A stretch of DNA of 64,000 nucleotides from Heloderma charlesbogerti. Its lineage: Eukaryota; Chordata; Lepidosauria; Squamata; Helodermatidae. The notes below the pieces were generated by a model that saw only the letters and a program-made list of their open reading frames with translations, did not search any database and was not told the origin of the DNA. Within the stretch, counting starts at the first letter, position 1; every line of letters starts with the position of its first letter. The translations under genes were made by a program, and so were the position numbers. This document shows, in pieces, positions 41,600 to 53,285 of the stretch. Location: the NCBI GenBank assembly GCA_026122225.1, contig JANEZZ010000986.1, forward strand, positions 724,501-788,500. Reading direction: 5' to 3'.

Positions 41600-42920
41600 A
41601 TACCCTGGAAAATAGTGCTAGGGAAGCGTCGGTGGCTGTGACACACTTAGGCACCAATGTCATGGGAATGTGCAGGGCCAGCTAGACAAGGGGTCTCAAT
41701 GCATGGAGGTGACAGTGGTGTAGGGAGGATGGGGTTTAGATTTGTTTGGCACTGGAAAATGTTTTGGGACAAGCTGGGCCTATACAAGTGGGACAGGCTC
41801 CACTGGAACCAGAATGGAACCAGACTGCGGGCACTTAACACCAAAATGTGGCAGAGCAGCTTTTAAACTGGCCCCTGAGGGAAAGCTAACAGGAGTTGAG
41901 GAGCTTCCAATGTGGAATGAATCATCCTTAGAGGATGAGGGTGAAAATGTTTTTGATTGTTGAAATGGGGATGAGGTAGAAATAGGCCACAAGCATACAA
42001 AAGAACATGATAGCCAGTCAAAGAAGCTACAGGAAAAATGCGCACACCAGAGACATTTGGAGAGAGGTGCCACACCATATACAGGTGTTTCTATGCTAAT
42101 GTTAGAAGCCTCTGAGACAAGATGTGGTGAGTTGGAGTGCTTGGTTTTAAAGGAGACTATAAATATAGTGAGCATAGCAGAAACCTGAAGGAATGAAGAA
42201 AATCAGTGAGGTACAGACATCTCTGGATACAAACTCTACACTGTACAGGGAAGGACAGGGGAGGGTGTACTAGGGGTGGTGGCACTCTGTATGTCAAAGA
42301 GGACATCATTTCGAATGGCCAATATCATAATGCCTTTATACAAATCTATGGTGTGACCATACTTGGAATGCTGTGCACATTTCTAGTCACTGCACCAAAA
42401 ACATAGGTGGAAAAGATGCAGAAAAGGGCAAACAAAATCGTAGGCTAGAGGAAATCCACTGTGAAGAAAGGTTATAATGTTTGATTCTTTTTAAATTAGA
42501 AAATAGTGAGTAAGGGGAGACCCAATAAAGGTGTGTAAAATTATACCATGATGTGCAGAGAGTGGGTAGGGAGACTTTTTCACCCTCTTTCATCATACTA
42601 TGATGAGAAAATCATCTAGTGAAGCTAAATCGTGGGAAATACAAGACAAAGTACTTCTTCACAGCAGAGAAACAATGACATTTGTTACAAGATGTAGTGA
42701 TGGCCACCAACTTGGATGGCTTGAAAAGGAGACTAGACAAGTTCATGGAGGACAAGGTTATATCAATAGCTATTTGTCATAATGGCTATATATTTCCTTC
42801 AGTATATTGCTACTTGCTGGAGAACACAAATGGCTATGCCACTGATGTCTAATGGTGGGCTTCCCCATAGGCATCAATGTTGGCCGCAGTTGGAACAGAA
42901 TGCCGGTCTCTTTTTATTTT
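41600..42920 (+). mobile_element. CR1-like LINE with large internal deletion
   Basis: Around 42,085-42,320, broken forward frames read like the endonuclease start of a CR1-type ORF2: GELECLVLKETINIVSIAET, then GKDRGGCTRGGGTLYVKEDI-like sequence with a GGG(V/T)(A/L)LYVKED signature. At about 42,320 it switches to 3' sequence: a YGVTILGMLCTFLV-like stretch (usually RP.LEYC..FW) and LDGLKRRLDKFMED-like wording at 42,710-42,760. The end carries the untranslated phrase GGTGGGCTTCCCCATAGGCA at 42,852-42,871. The whole reverse transcriptase core is missing. The 5' part 41,600-42,080 has QAPLEPEWNQ-like wording. Confidence 0.6.
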
Positions 42921-45900
42921 CTTATGATACCAAGTGTTACCCTTCTTTCACTAAAGAAATGCTAGAGAGGGATGTTAACATATGGATTTTAACTTAATTA
43001 TATCAAGTTCTCACAAATATGGTTTGCTCCTCCTGCTTACTGACACTATGTAATTGAATTATCACTTGCAAAACTCAGTAAAAACGTTCTTCTCCATAAG
43101 CCTAAATATTATTGATAGTATGTTTCTGGCTCTTGCATGATGTCCTTGTCCATGTCAACTCCATGGAATGACTGGGTGGATAATGACTACCACCATGGTA
43201 GTTTCCTGTGAACCTATTTTGGTGCATTAGTGCTAACTAGATGGTGTAGAAAGAAAGCCCTGATAGTACAGGAATGTTTTCAAATGGAAGAATCTACTTT
43301 TTGGCTGACACATGCCCACTCACTCTGTAGTGGAGACATGTGGGACCAGTATGGTCTAAATATGGCTACTCTGTGACTTACATACATTGAGAAGACCAAT
43401 TCTATGTTGCTTTGGCAATGAGGTAACCATATTGCCAAAGCAACATATTGACAAACCCAACCACCTCCTTCCTTTCTACAAGTATCTCTGAACAAAGGAC
43501 ATGCCCAGACATGGTCAGGCATTTTTAGGTACCAACACCTGCATTACTCCCCAACTCAGACTTGACTCTCTCCACTCACCATGACTCAGCTTTATGTTAA
43601 ATAGATATATGTAGGAATGTCCTGTAGGACACATGATCAAGGCTAGATCATGCTTTTTATCAGTGTTGAAGTGCACTGATAACTGTTCAGGCACATGACA
43701 CAAATTCCTGTTTGTCACACCATGAAAAGCTACATCTGTGTAATAGAGGGTCAGTAACATGAATATTAATCATGTGGTTTGGCCACATTGTCCACAATTC
43801 CTACATTCGTACCAGTGTCTTTAGTGGACCTATGGTCTATGCATAAGGCCAAAGGGTGCATCTATCGGGAGGAATGGGCTATGCATTGCTGAAATGTATT
43901 CAGTTTAAGAAGAGACCTCTCACTATACCTAATTTAATTAAATAACATTTAATTAAAAATATGCTATCTCAGTGATACATAAGCATGCTTGTTCACTGTA
44001 GTTGTTTTTTTGTTTGTTTTACAATCTTAGAATTCTAAAGATCCAAGAAATAATTCAATTTTCCTATAGAGAGGGAAGCTAGTAGTACAAGTGGGATCGT
44101 CAGGTCAAAGAGATGTTTGATAAAATATTGACTACAAACACAGGAAAAGAAGCAACTCCACTAATATATACAGATGATGTATACTAAGAATCTTAGAAAC
44201 AAGGCACTAGACAAAAGACAGTAGAGTATATTCCAAAAATGGCCTTTTGCAGTGCATAAGATGTCTGTGTCTGTGACTGTTCTTTAGCATTTTATTCTAT
44301 TATCACAGCTATACCTTTTGGAGAGTGATATATAGAGAAGAGATGTGTTCTGTGTCCTCACAATATAATACAATAGCTCAGGCTAATTCCAAATGTATTT
44401 TATATGGCTAAAATTTGCCTTAGGTCTAGGCCTTTTTTGTTCTGCAACTATTTTAACTGCCTTATATTACCTCTTGTTAATGGCAGTGCTGTCAGTCAAA
44501 GAGCTGCAAAGAAATCGGGACTTTAAACACGTTAAACACGACTTGACAGTGTTAAAAAAAGGTTCATTTAAGCTGAATTAGCTCCTAAAGCCAAGCAGTG
44601 CAAGTGAACTTTCCAGCCTGATTCACAGTGACACAGATACACTGCTCCCTAAATCACCCCTACTCTAATCTAACATCTCTGCTGAAGTTACTTGTGGGGA
44701 ACCTAAATTCATGTATTCCGCTGCAGGATATTGTTTAGCAGGAAAGAGTGAACATGCAACAACCACTGAGGATCTTTTTCTTTTTTTCTTTGCTTTTATA
44801 GGAAGGTCTCCCAGCCACTGACTTTAACTCCAGTGACCTTGTTGTCCTTCAGTTAAGGCTATAAGGAACTTGGCTAGCCAGGGGGAAAAAATCCTTCCAG
44901 AGTTCTGAATTTGGGTTGGCACAGCTGAGAGCTACTGAGAGCATGTGAGACCCGGGGCAGAAGGCCAATTAGGATTGCCAAGACACATTTTTATGTCTCT
45001 GTAAATATCAGACTTTTAGTGCAACATGAGGTCTTTGTTAGAATATTTCTGCCGCTGCTCTTACACCTGCTCAAAAAATGTTCGCTTTTGCTCCTCTGTC
45101 TGGTCAAACACTGGGATGCATGGAGTGTTTAGTTCTACCTTTTGCTTCAGTTAGAAGTGCAGAGTACTTAACAAAGCTGTTGCTAGCCTTCTCTCTGATT
45201 CAGACCTCTCTCTCTCACAACTCCCTGTCCACTGACAGGTAAGTTCAGAAGATTAAAGACAGTGTGCTTCTTACCAATGTGGTGAGCATTCCTTCAAAGC
45301 TCTTTCTTTCTGCATTTTGGTCTGTTACATTTATGCCCTGGTAACCTCATATTAAAAGAGGATTTCTTAACCTTTGGCTGGGATACTAAGGAAAACAGCA
45401 GCCTCTGCTGTTTTGATAGGAAGGCCCCATTCAAACGATTTTTGGAGACTTGCATTCATTGTATTAAGAGACAATGTTTCTTTAATTCATGCTGTCTTCC
45501 AAGTCAATCTGGTGAGTGGGTTACACATTTCTCTTATGTACAGCATTCTGAACGATGTTATTATGACAGCCAACAGTGCATTCCTATCTTATCGCAGAAT
45601 AATTTTTGAATTTCTAGCAATCTTCATGATAGAACTGGCCCATAAAGATGACGATCAGTTATGAAACAAAAGGATAATAAATGTTCTTACCCTGAGACTG
45701 AAATATCACCTTTTCTGTACCAGGCTGTATTAATCATGTGATATTTTCAAACACGTCCACTTTGTTTATATTTCCATTTGTACTTGCATGATGGGGAAAG
45801 ATTTGATTGCTTGAACAACACAATATAGCAATATGCACTCTCAGGCCAAACAACAACAACAACAACAAACCCAACCACCCTCGAAAACAAATCAGCTCAG

Positions 45901-46334
45901 AATGCAATATATTCTTTTCTTGCATATAAATCTTATACAGATGTGGATTGTTTGATTTACTTTTCGTATCCAAAGCAATATCTTTCTTAGGGTAATATCA
46001 GAATAGGTTTGAATGACAGAACAGAATGCAAAGAGATTACATCATTAAAAATAGATGTAATCTTGTTTTACCTAAAGCTATCCTGTTTCAGATTTCTTCT
46101 AAATCTAGAAGAAATAATAAGAAGAGCATTGTCTGATCAGACCAAAGTTCCATCTAATCTAGTATAGTGTTTCCAGCAATGGCCATCCAGATCCCTCTAG
46201 GAAGGCAAGAAGCAGGACATAGAGGGAACAATACTTTCCTGCTATTTCTCTCCAGCATCAGGTTGTCAGGTCTATATTGCCTCTGACATGGAGTTTCTAT
46301 TTAGTTATCATAGCTAAATCAAATTAACAAGAGC
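42921..46334. other. Unassigned sequence
   Basis: No gene or complete repeat was found in these 3.4 kb. A short AAC run lies at 45,849-45,869. The segment 44,430-44,620 has repeat-free AT-rich texture like a conserved non-coding element, but nothing can be shown. The frames at 44,393-44,581 and 45,374-45,664 lack domains. Confidence 0.35.
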
Positions 46335-48137
46335 AAGGAGAGACAAGAAGGCTTTCTTAAATGAACAATGCAAAGAAATCGAGGAAAACAACAGAATGGG
46401 AAAGACTAGAGATCTCTTCAAGGAAATCGGAGATCTCAAGGGAACGTTTTGTGCAAAGACAGGCATGATAAAGGACAAAGAAGGCAGGGACCTAACAGAT
46501 GCAGATGAGATTAAGAAGAGGTGGAAAGAATACACAGAAGAACTATACAGGAAAGATCTTAATGTCCCTGATAGCCATGATAGTGCGGTCACTGAACTTG
46601 AGCCGGACATCCTAGAGAGTGAAGTCAAGTGGGCCTTAGGAAGCATTACTAACAACAAAGCTAGTGGAGATGACAATATTTCAGCTGAGCTATTTAAAAT
46701 CCTAAAAGATGATGCTGTTAAAGTGCTGCACTCAATATGCCAACAAATTTGGAACACTCAACAATGGCCGCAAGACTGGAAAAGGTCAGTTTACATTCCA
46801 ATTCCAAAGAAGGGCAACGCCAAAGAGTGTTCAAACTACCGCACAATTGCGCTCATTTCACATGCCAGCAAAGTGATGCTCAAAATCCTACAAGCTAGGC
46901 TTCAGCAGTATGCGAACCAAGAACTACCAGAAGTACAAGCTGGGTTTCGAAGAGGCAGAGGAACTAGAGATCAAATCGCCAACATTCGCTGCATCATGGA
47001 GAAAGCAAGAGAATTCCAGAAAAACGTCTATTTCTGCTTCACTGACTACGCTAAAGCCTTTGATTGTGTGGATTACAACAAACTGTGGCAAATTCTTAAA
47101 GTGATGGGAGTACCAGACCACCTTACCTGTCTCCTGAGAAACCTGTATGAGGGTCAAGAAGCAACAGTAAGAACCAGACATGGAACAACCGAGTGGTTCA
47201 AAATTGGGAAAGGAGTACGACAAGGCTGCATATTGTCACCCTGCTTATTTAACTTATATGCAGAGTACATCATGAGAAATGCCGGGTTGGATGAATCAGA
47301 GGTCGGAATTAAGATTGCTGGGAGAATTATCAACAACCTCCGATATGCAGACGATACCACCCTAATGGCAGAAAGCGAAGAGGATCTCAAGAGCCTCTTG
47401 TTGAGGGTGAAAGAGGAGAGTGCAAAAGCTGGTTTGAAACTCAACATTAAAAAAACTAAGATCATGGCATCTGGCCCCATCACTTCCTGGCATATAGAAG
47501 GCGAAGAAATGGAAGCAGTGACAGATTTTACTTTCTTGGGCTCCAAGATCACCGCAGATGGTGACTGTAGCCATGAAATTAAAAGACGCTTGCTCCTTGG
47601 GAGGAAAGCTATGGTAAACCTAGACAGCATAGTAAGAAGCAGAGACATCACCTTGCCGACAAAGGTCCGTCTAATCAAAGCTATGGTTTTCCCAGTAGTA
47701 AAGTATGGCTGTGAGAGCTGGACTATAAGGAAGGCTGAGCGCCAAAGAACTGATGCTTTCGAACTGTGGTGCTGGAGAAGACTCTTATGAGTCCCCTGGA
47801 CTGCAAGGAGGTCCAATCAGTCAATCCGAAAGGAAATCAACCCTGAGTGCTCATTGGAAGGACAGATACTGAAACTGAAGCTCAAATATTTTGGCCACCT
47901 AATGCGAAGAGAAAACTCTCTGGAAAAGACCCTGATGCTGGGAAAGACTGAAGGCAAAAGGAGAAGGGGACGGCAGAGGATGAGATGGCTAGATAGCATC
48001 ACCGATGTAATGAATATGAACTTGAGCACACTCCGGGAGAGAGCGGAGGACAGGAAGGCCTGGCGTGCTATGGTCCACGGGGTCACGAAGAGTCGGACAC
48101 GACTGAACGACTGAACAACAACAACAACAACAACAAA
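46335..48137 (+). mobile_element. BovB (RTE) LINE, 5'-truncated
   Basis: The copy begins abruptly inside ORF2 at about 46,335 (KKAFLNEQCKEIE) and continues to the typical BovB 3' end. There, GGGGTCACGAAGAGTCGGAC is followed by ACGACTGAACAAC and an (AAC)n tail at 48,114-48,137. BovB belongs to the RTE clade and is known for horizontal spread among squamates and ruminants. The truncation at the 5' side is usual for target-primed reverse transcription. A second, rearranged copy lies at 60,453-63,863. Confidence 0.95.
46349..48114 (+). pseudogene. BovB ORF2: reverse transcriptase and C-terminal domain, one stop
   Basis: The frame is open from the truncation to 47,790, and its first ATG is at 46,396. 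Counting from that methionine, reverse transcriptase motif A is FTDYAKAFD at residues 215-223, motif B is RQGCILSPCLFNLY near 275-288, and the catalytic YADD is at 317-320. NIKKTKIM and FLGSKIT follow. A TGA at 47,788-47,790 replaces the arginine codon CGA that the second copy has at this place (RRLLRVPW context), a CpG-type change. After it, the same frame continues to 48,114 with GHLMRRENSLEKTLM and KAWRAMVHGVTKSRTRLND. The endonuclease is missing through truncation, so the copy is inactive. Confidence 0.9.
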
Positions 48138-48299
48138 TATCCTTATTTACTACTGGTGTACTTTGAAGCAACAACGTCTCATATGCATAGATTGCATTTA
48201 CTGAACACAGTGCCAACACATTTATGGAAGAATAACATGTCAGGATTATTGCCTTCAAAATAACATTCCACAACTTTGTAAGCTCAATTGCAGTTTATC
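48138..48299. other. Short spacer after BovB
   Basis: Unique-looking sequence between the AAC tail of BovB and an L2-like tail. Nothing was recognised. Confidence 0.35.
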
Positions 48300-48385
48300 T
48301 TGTTATTTTATTTATTTTATTTATTTATTTATTTCATTTCTATACCGCCCAATAGCCGAAGCTCTCTGGGCGGTTCACAAAAACT
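48300..48385 (-). mobile_element. L2-type LINE 3' tail
   Basis: A (TTTA)n run is followed by TTCTATACCGCCCAATAGCC and GAAGCTCTCTGGGCGGTTCA. On the minus strand this is the well-known 3' end of squamate L2-type LINEs (CCGCCCAGAGAGCTTCGGCT ... TATAGAAAT then TAAA repeats). Only the last 90 bases or so are present. Confidence 0.75.
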
Positions 48386-49351
48386 AAAGATAGTTAAAGA
48401 TTGTTAAAGATAGTCCATGTTAGTATTCAAAGATCCTTCTTACATTTGCTAGGGTTTCTTGGCCTTATTAATTCAAATCTTACTTTCAATGTATGCATGT
48501 AGCCAAGATAATTATTAGACGGAAAGATCAAAGCAAGCATATTATAGTCCTATTCCATTTTCTGCTGATGTGAGTGATCTGCCTCTTCTTTGATGTTGTG
48601 TGCTTCTACAGTGAAAGTACAGAGAATAAAAATACTACACCATGTAATCTGGCATTTATCCCATGAGAGCAGAATTCCAAATTGTGACACATCAATAAGT
48701 TTAAAAAAAAACCTTAAAGGAGTCCTATGCGTTATAAAGTGACACACTTTGCATTTAAACACCATCAAACATCATTGTCCATTAGAAATTTAGTCCCTGA
48801 TAGAAAATTCAAGGCATTCCTGTAAGTTTAAGTCAAAGAAAATGACCACAATGTTTTATAAAATAGCAACCATGTTTACTAATTATTATATTGTGACTGT
48901 GACTTAGCCAATTTGTACTTTCTTCTTCTTCTTTTTTACTTAAGCCAGCAGGTGGGTAGAGGTAAACTTTCTCCAAGCAAACTGTCCTCAGATTGATTCA
49001 TGTCACTGTTCGTTTGCTTTAGATTAGGTACCTATAGTCTTGAATCACCTAGTTTCTTATGGAAGTAAGGGAAGATAGTTTGTCCTACATTTCTTGACCA
49101 AGCTGTACCCTCTTGCTTTACTCATTAACAGTTCCACCGGCTTCTCTCTTCCTTTTTCTTCCTCTTCCTCTTCTTCTTCTCCTTCCTTCCTTCCTTCCTT
49201 ATTTTCTTTCTGTTCTTTTACAATTGTCAGCACAGCAGTCTATTATTTCCTTCCTGCAGGAATTATAAAGAATAATATGATGAATATTTATTTGTTAAAG
49301 TAGCATAATATTTGGCCTTTCTTGCTTCAGAGGACAATATAAAGACTATGA
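48386..49351. other. Unassigned sequence with pyrimidine microsatellite
   Basis: A CTT/CCTT-rich tract lies at 49,145-49,210. No gene was recognised. Confidence 0.4.
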
Positions 49352-49945
49352 GTATACCAAACTATTTATTTATTTGATTAGTACCCCACCTTTCTACCAA
49401 AAAATGGCACTCAAGGTGGCAACAAAGACAATTAAAATAGGTTAAAACAATACATTAAAATACAATAAAAACATAACAATTACAGAATAAAAACAGCATC
49501 CAATCCAACAGGCCAAATAAATAAATAAATAAAGATTGCTTGAATAAAGCAATCTTTGCCTGCTGGTGAAAAGATAGCAGAGAGGGAGTGAACTGAGCCT
49601 CTCTTGGGAGGGAGTTCCACAGCCTGGGAGCAACCACCAAAAAGGCCCTTTTTGGTATCATCACTAAACATCCCTCTGACAGTGTTAGTCTTGAAAGAGG
49701 GTCCTCTCCAGAAGATTTTAAGAACTAGGCAGACTTATATGGGAGAAGGCGGTACTTCAAGTAGCCTGGTCTCAAGTCATATACGGCTTTGTACGTCATA
49801 ACCAGCACTTTGAATTCTGTCTGGCAACAGACCAGTAGCCAGTGAAGCTGCTGTAACAAGGGAGTTACATGCTCCCTGTAACTGGCCCCAGTCTGGCTGC
49901 AGCATTCTGGACCAGCTGAACAAGGTTGTTTCTAAGCCATATTTC
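49352..49945 (-). mobile_element. L2-type LINE fragment, 3' part
   Basis: Minus-strand frames at 49,455-49,664 read RAFLVVAPRLWNSLPREAQF, the conserved end of L2-type ORF2 (VVAPRLWNSLP..VR..PSL..F). Upstream on the minus strand, 49,800-49,900 holds remnants of the HWLLVCCQTEFKVL region. The 3' tail with TTTTTTGGTAGAAAGGTGGG and a (TAAA)n end lies at 49,360-49,410. The frame is broken, so the copy is dead. Confidence 0.78.
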
Positions 49946-50684
49946 CTTGCTCTTTATACTTACTGTATGGATGGGTGCACTAGTTAAAATGAAATGAGAA
50001 CAGCTTCAGATTTTTGGCACCAAACTGCTGAGTCTGACAATGAATTCTTTTGCAGCTTGAAAAGCATGATTAATCTCTTTCTCATAGTTTTAATGACATC
50101 TGAGCTTTGGCATTTTTGGAGGGATGGGGATCCAAAACATCTCCAAAATAACTTGGAAGGGTCAGGTTTGGCAATAGTTCTCCTGTGCTAGTTCTACTGG
50201 AATAACCAGTAGAGTCAAGGCACAATATGTTATAAGTAAAATTCTCAAAGTAAAAATGAAGAGAGAGAGTCTAAACTTTGGCCTTGACACATATTTGCAA
50301 TCCTATGCATCTCTATGCAGAAATAAGCCCAACTGAATTAGGCTGGACTTACTCCCAGGTACGTGTGTATATTGCACAGGGCCAGCTCTGCCATGTGGCA
50401 CTCTAAGTGTCTTATCTCAGGCAGCAGAGTGGGAGAGAAGGGGAAAGAAAGAGCCTCCCAATGCCTGAGCCCACACTGCACCATCAGAACAAGAATGTCC
50501 CCCTTCACTGGTTGCTGCACTTCAGACAAAAGAGAAACAAATGACAGGATTTGCCCAGCCAGGCACTCCATGGCTGCCACCAGCATCTGGCTGGAGTGGC
50601 CACCCACTGAATGAGGCCTGGCCACATGAGAAGAGGCATTATATAGATCCCTGCCATGCCTTGCCCAGCCCAGCTTCACGAGAC
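49946..50684. other. Unassigned sequence
   Basis: Apart from a dispersed phrase GCAATCCTATGCATCTCTAT at about 50,297 that recurs in several places, nothing was recognised. Frames on both strands around 50,340-50,680 have no domain. Confidence 0.35.
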
Positions 50685-51312
50685 TTTCGCTTCTTCATCA
50701 TAGCCATGATAGGCTATGTAAGTATTTACATAGCCTATCACAGCAAGCCAAAAACAACAACAACAGCATATGCAAATGGCGGCGGCTATGGCGGCCGCCA
50801 TTTGCGTTCTCTATTTTTCACCGTTTTAGCCTATGTAAATATTAACGTAAGCTACTGTGGCGAAAAAAAAAAGGAATGCAAATAGCGCCCACTACGCTAT
50901 TTGTGTTCCCCTTTTTTTTGCCGTAATAGCCTACATAAATATTTATAAATATTTATGTAGGCTAAAACAGCGAAAAATAGGGAATGCAAATGGCGGCCGC
51001 TGTAGCCGCCATTTGCGTACGCTGTTTTGTTTTGTTTTTTGGCTTGCCGTGATAGGCTACGTAAATACTTACGTAGCTTATCATGGCAACTTCGCTGGAC
51101 GCAAATGGCAGTCGCTATGGCAGCCGCCATTTGCGTCCGTAGCAGCCCGTCTGAGGCCAGAACTCCGTCTGCGGACAGCCCTGGCTGGCGGCTCTGTGGA
51201 GCCGCCACGGAATGGAGCCGGCCCAGTGAGGATTCCAGGGGGAGGGACGGAGTGCCTCCCGCCCACCACGAATCCAAGCTGCAAAAATGTAAGTGACTTT
51301 CGTACATCCCTA
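50685..51312 (+). mobile_element. Hairpin-tree hAT-like element, left-truncated
   Basis: The copy begins in mid-element at TTCGCTTCTTCATCATAGCC, matching 30,547 in another copy, and ends TTTCGTACATCCCTA at 51,312. A hairpins lie at 50,703-50,745 and 51,046-51,088; B hairpins at 50,770-50,807, 50,984-51,019 and 51,098-51,137. The centre is near 50,892 in the stem AATAGCGCCCACTACGCTATT-like sequence. The left terminus with its stem and donor has been lost. The element ends inside an A hairpin of the next copy. Confidence 0.85.
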
Positions 51313-51567
51313 GGCTACGTAAATATTTACGTAGCCTGTCACGGCGAAAAAAAGGGACGCAAATGACGGCGGCTATGGTGGCTGCCATTTGCGTCCCTGC
51401 TCAGCCCAGCAGCGGCCAGATGTCGCTGCGGGCGGCCCCGGCTGGCAGCTCCGCAGAGTTGCCATGGAGTGGAGCCAGCCAGCGAGGATTTCGGGGGGAG
51501 GGACGGAGCGCCTCCCCCCTCACAGATGTCACAAAATGAAACAGGTAAGTCGTTTCGTACATCCCTA
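51313..51567 (+). mobile_element. Right part of a second hairpin-tree element
   Basis: It starts within an A hairpin, GGCTACGTAAATATTTACG, directly after the end of the previous copy. It continues with a B hairpin at 51,357-51,397 and a right arm, CAG/GTAAGT, to the terminus TTTCGTACATCCCTA at 51,567. The simplest reading is that the copy ending at 51,312 inserted into this one, at GGCTACGT, and that a later deletion removed the left parts of both. Confidence 0.78.
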
Positions 51568-51809
51568 TGGAAAGCTTCTGCATTGCGTTTGGGGCAGATC
51601 CTTACACATAACAAGCATAATATTATTTATTGTATTATTTATTCATAATACTTGTCTACCACTTGATATAATAATAAAATCTCTAAGGAAAAAGGTTAGC
51701 CTAGAACTATTCACTCTCACATCTTTCTTATCTTTTAATTGAGGACTATCCCCTCATGTGAGCTCCCAGAGTCCTACCTGGAGTTGTACATGTCAGACAC
51801 AAACTTACA
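51568..51809. other. Unassigned sequence
   Basis: AT-rich sequence with nothing recognised. Confidence 0.35.
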
Positions 51810-52195
51810 TGTAGCCACATATGCATCACCAAAACAGAGAAAATACATCACCAAAAAAGAGGACAAGAGAGGACACTAGTTTGCATAAAATTTGCATATG
51901 CTAATTTGTATGTGTAAATGTAAATTTAGAAATAATTGTAATTTTAATAGAAATAAAATACATCGCACCATAGTGGGCAAGACTGTGCCTGGGTGACCTT
52001 TGTGCCCCTCAGTCTGCTGTCTGGGTGCTAACTGTTGATACACAACTTCTCTTCTTATGGCTCTTTATCTTCAAACCAGCCTTGGACTGGACAGCCCTTC
52101 AAGTAGAGGATGGCTTCAAATAGAAGGCAGTCCTCTGGCATCTCTCCAAAGCTGAGGACGGTCCTCTTTAAAGTAGGACACATGGCCACCCTATT
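51810..52195 (+). mobile_element. hAT-like MITE with GTGGCCAC ends, copy 2
   Basis: This matches 35,490-35,860 in order (see that entry) and ends TTTAAAGTAGGACACATGGCC ACCCTA at 52,195 on the same strand. The left end is not clear. Two extra pieces resembling TCAAATAGAAGGCAGTCCTC lie at 52,115-52,140. Confidence 0.6.
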
Positions 52196-52827
52196 TACTA
52201 CTGCAAATTTATAGTAGGCCTATACAGCTAAAACCTCCTCCAACACCGGTTTTTGTTTTGCTTTAATTATTTTTTGGGGGGGGGAAGAGAAATCAGGACT
52301 GTCCCTTCTCTTCATCCTCAGCATTCCAAAACATTACCCCACATTAGAGCTGCACACATGCTACTTAAGGGGACGGGATTGCAGGTGTGTGAGGGTTAAG
52401 CATGCCTCCTCCCTTTGGATACTTCTGCCTCGCAAATCATGCCTCCCCCCCCCCGCTGCTGAGCATAGGAGATGCAGCACTCAGAGTTTCAAGAGACAAG
52501 ATGGAGGCTACTGGGTTGGTGAATTGCATTTGCACCATATATTTGTACATGTGATTACTCACCCAGTGAGAGGTACATGGGCAGAAACCTGCTCGGGGCA
52601 CACCGAGCTGGATGATGGTATATTAGAGTAAAGATAGTGTGATGCAACAAAGTGCTGGGTTTGGATGTGCTCATAAAAAGAAAAGTGGCAAGCTGGTAAT
52701 GACTGATATCCTATAGCTACAGAGACCTTGGCAGCAGTACATGTGAAAAAAAACCCCAGGTATCTTAGTGGATCACAGGTTGGATATGAGGCAGCAGTGT
52801 GATGTGGCACAAAAATAATTTTTGTGA

Positions 52828-52890
52828 ACCATCCAGAGAGCTTCAGCTATGGAGCGGTATAGAAATACAGTAATTGAAATGAATAAATGA
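52828..52890 (+). mobile_element. L2-type LINE 3' tail
   Basis: The words GAACCATCCAGAGAGCTTCA and TATGGAGCGGTATAGAAAT, with an A-rich ATGAATAAATGAAAT end, match the 3' end of L2-type LINEs, here in plus orientation. Only the terminal 60 bases were preserved. Confidence 0.65.
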
Positions 52891-53252
52891 AATCGTGGAA
52901 TAGAAATATTTTTTCAAGCTCTGCACTGTGAAATCTGCAGGACCCTCCTTCTATAATCCTTAAACAGAGACTTCTATAAATAATTGAACTAAGACAAACA
53001 CTTTCTGAAATAAAAAAATGAAGACAATATATTCATGAAAATTGTTTGGTTATTCACATTATGGGCTTATGAATAATATGTGTGAGCACGTAAGAAAGGA
53101 CATTCTGTACATGTTTTACAATGCAATCCTATAATGTCTACTCCTAGCTCAGTGTCTATAGGAATTCATATTCCACCAACGTCCATTGTAGCCCTGTACT
53201 TTTGAGTTCGACATGAAAAATCCTTCATTCTGTTTTTAAATAATAGCAACAA

Positions 53253-53285
<33 letters not shown>

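Noticed and set aside
44393..44581. Frame with a hydrophobic start resembling a membrane segment
   Set aside because: It is short and AT-rich with no start context, homology or conserved features; hydrophobic residues are expected from T-rich DNA.
45374..45664. Frame of 96 codons starting MAGILRKTAAS
   Set aside because: No domain or exon boundary signals could be supported. It could be part of an unknown exon but nothing in the sequence shows this.
46314..46757. Minus-strand frames of 147-227 codons opposite BovB (also 47,154-47,816 and 63,069-63,752)
   Set aside because: They are antisense shadows of the BovB ORF2 frame. They mirror each other in both BovB copies because the sense sequence is the same.
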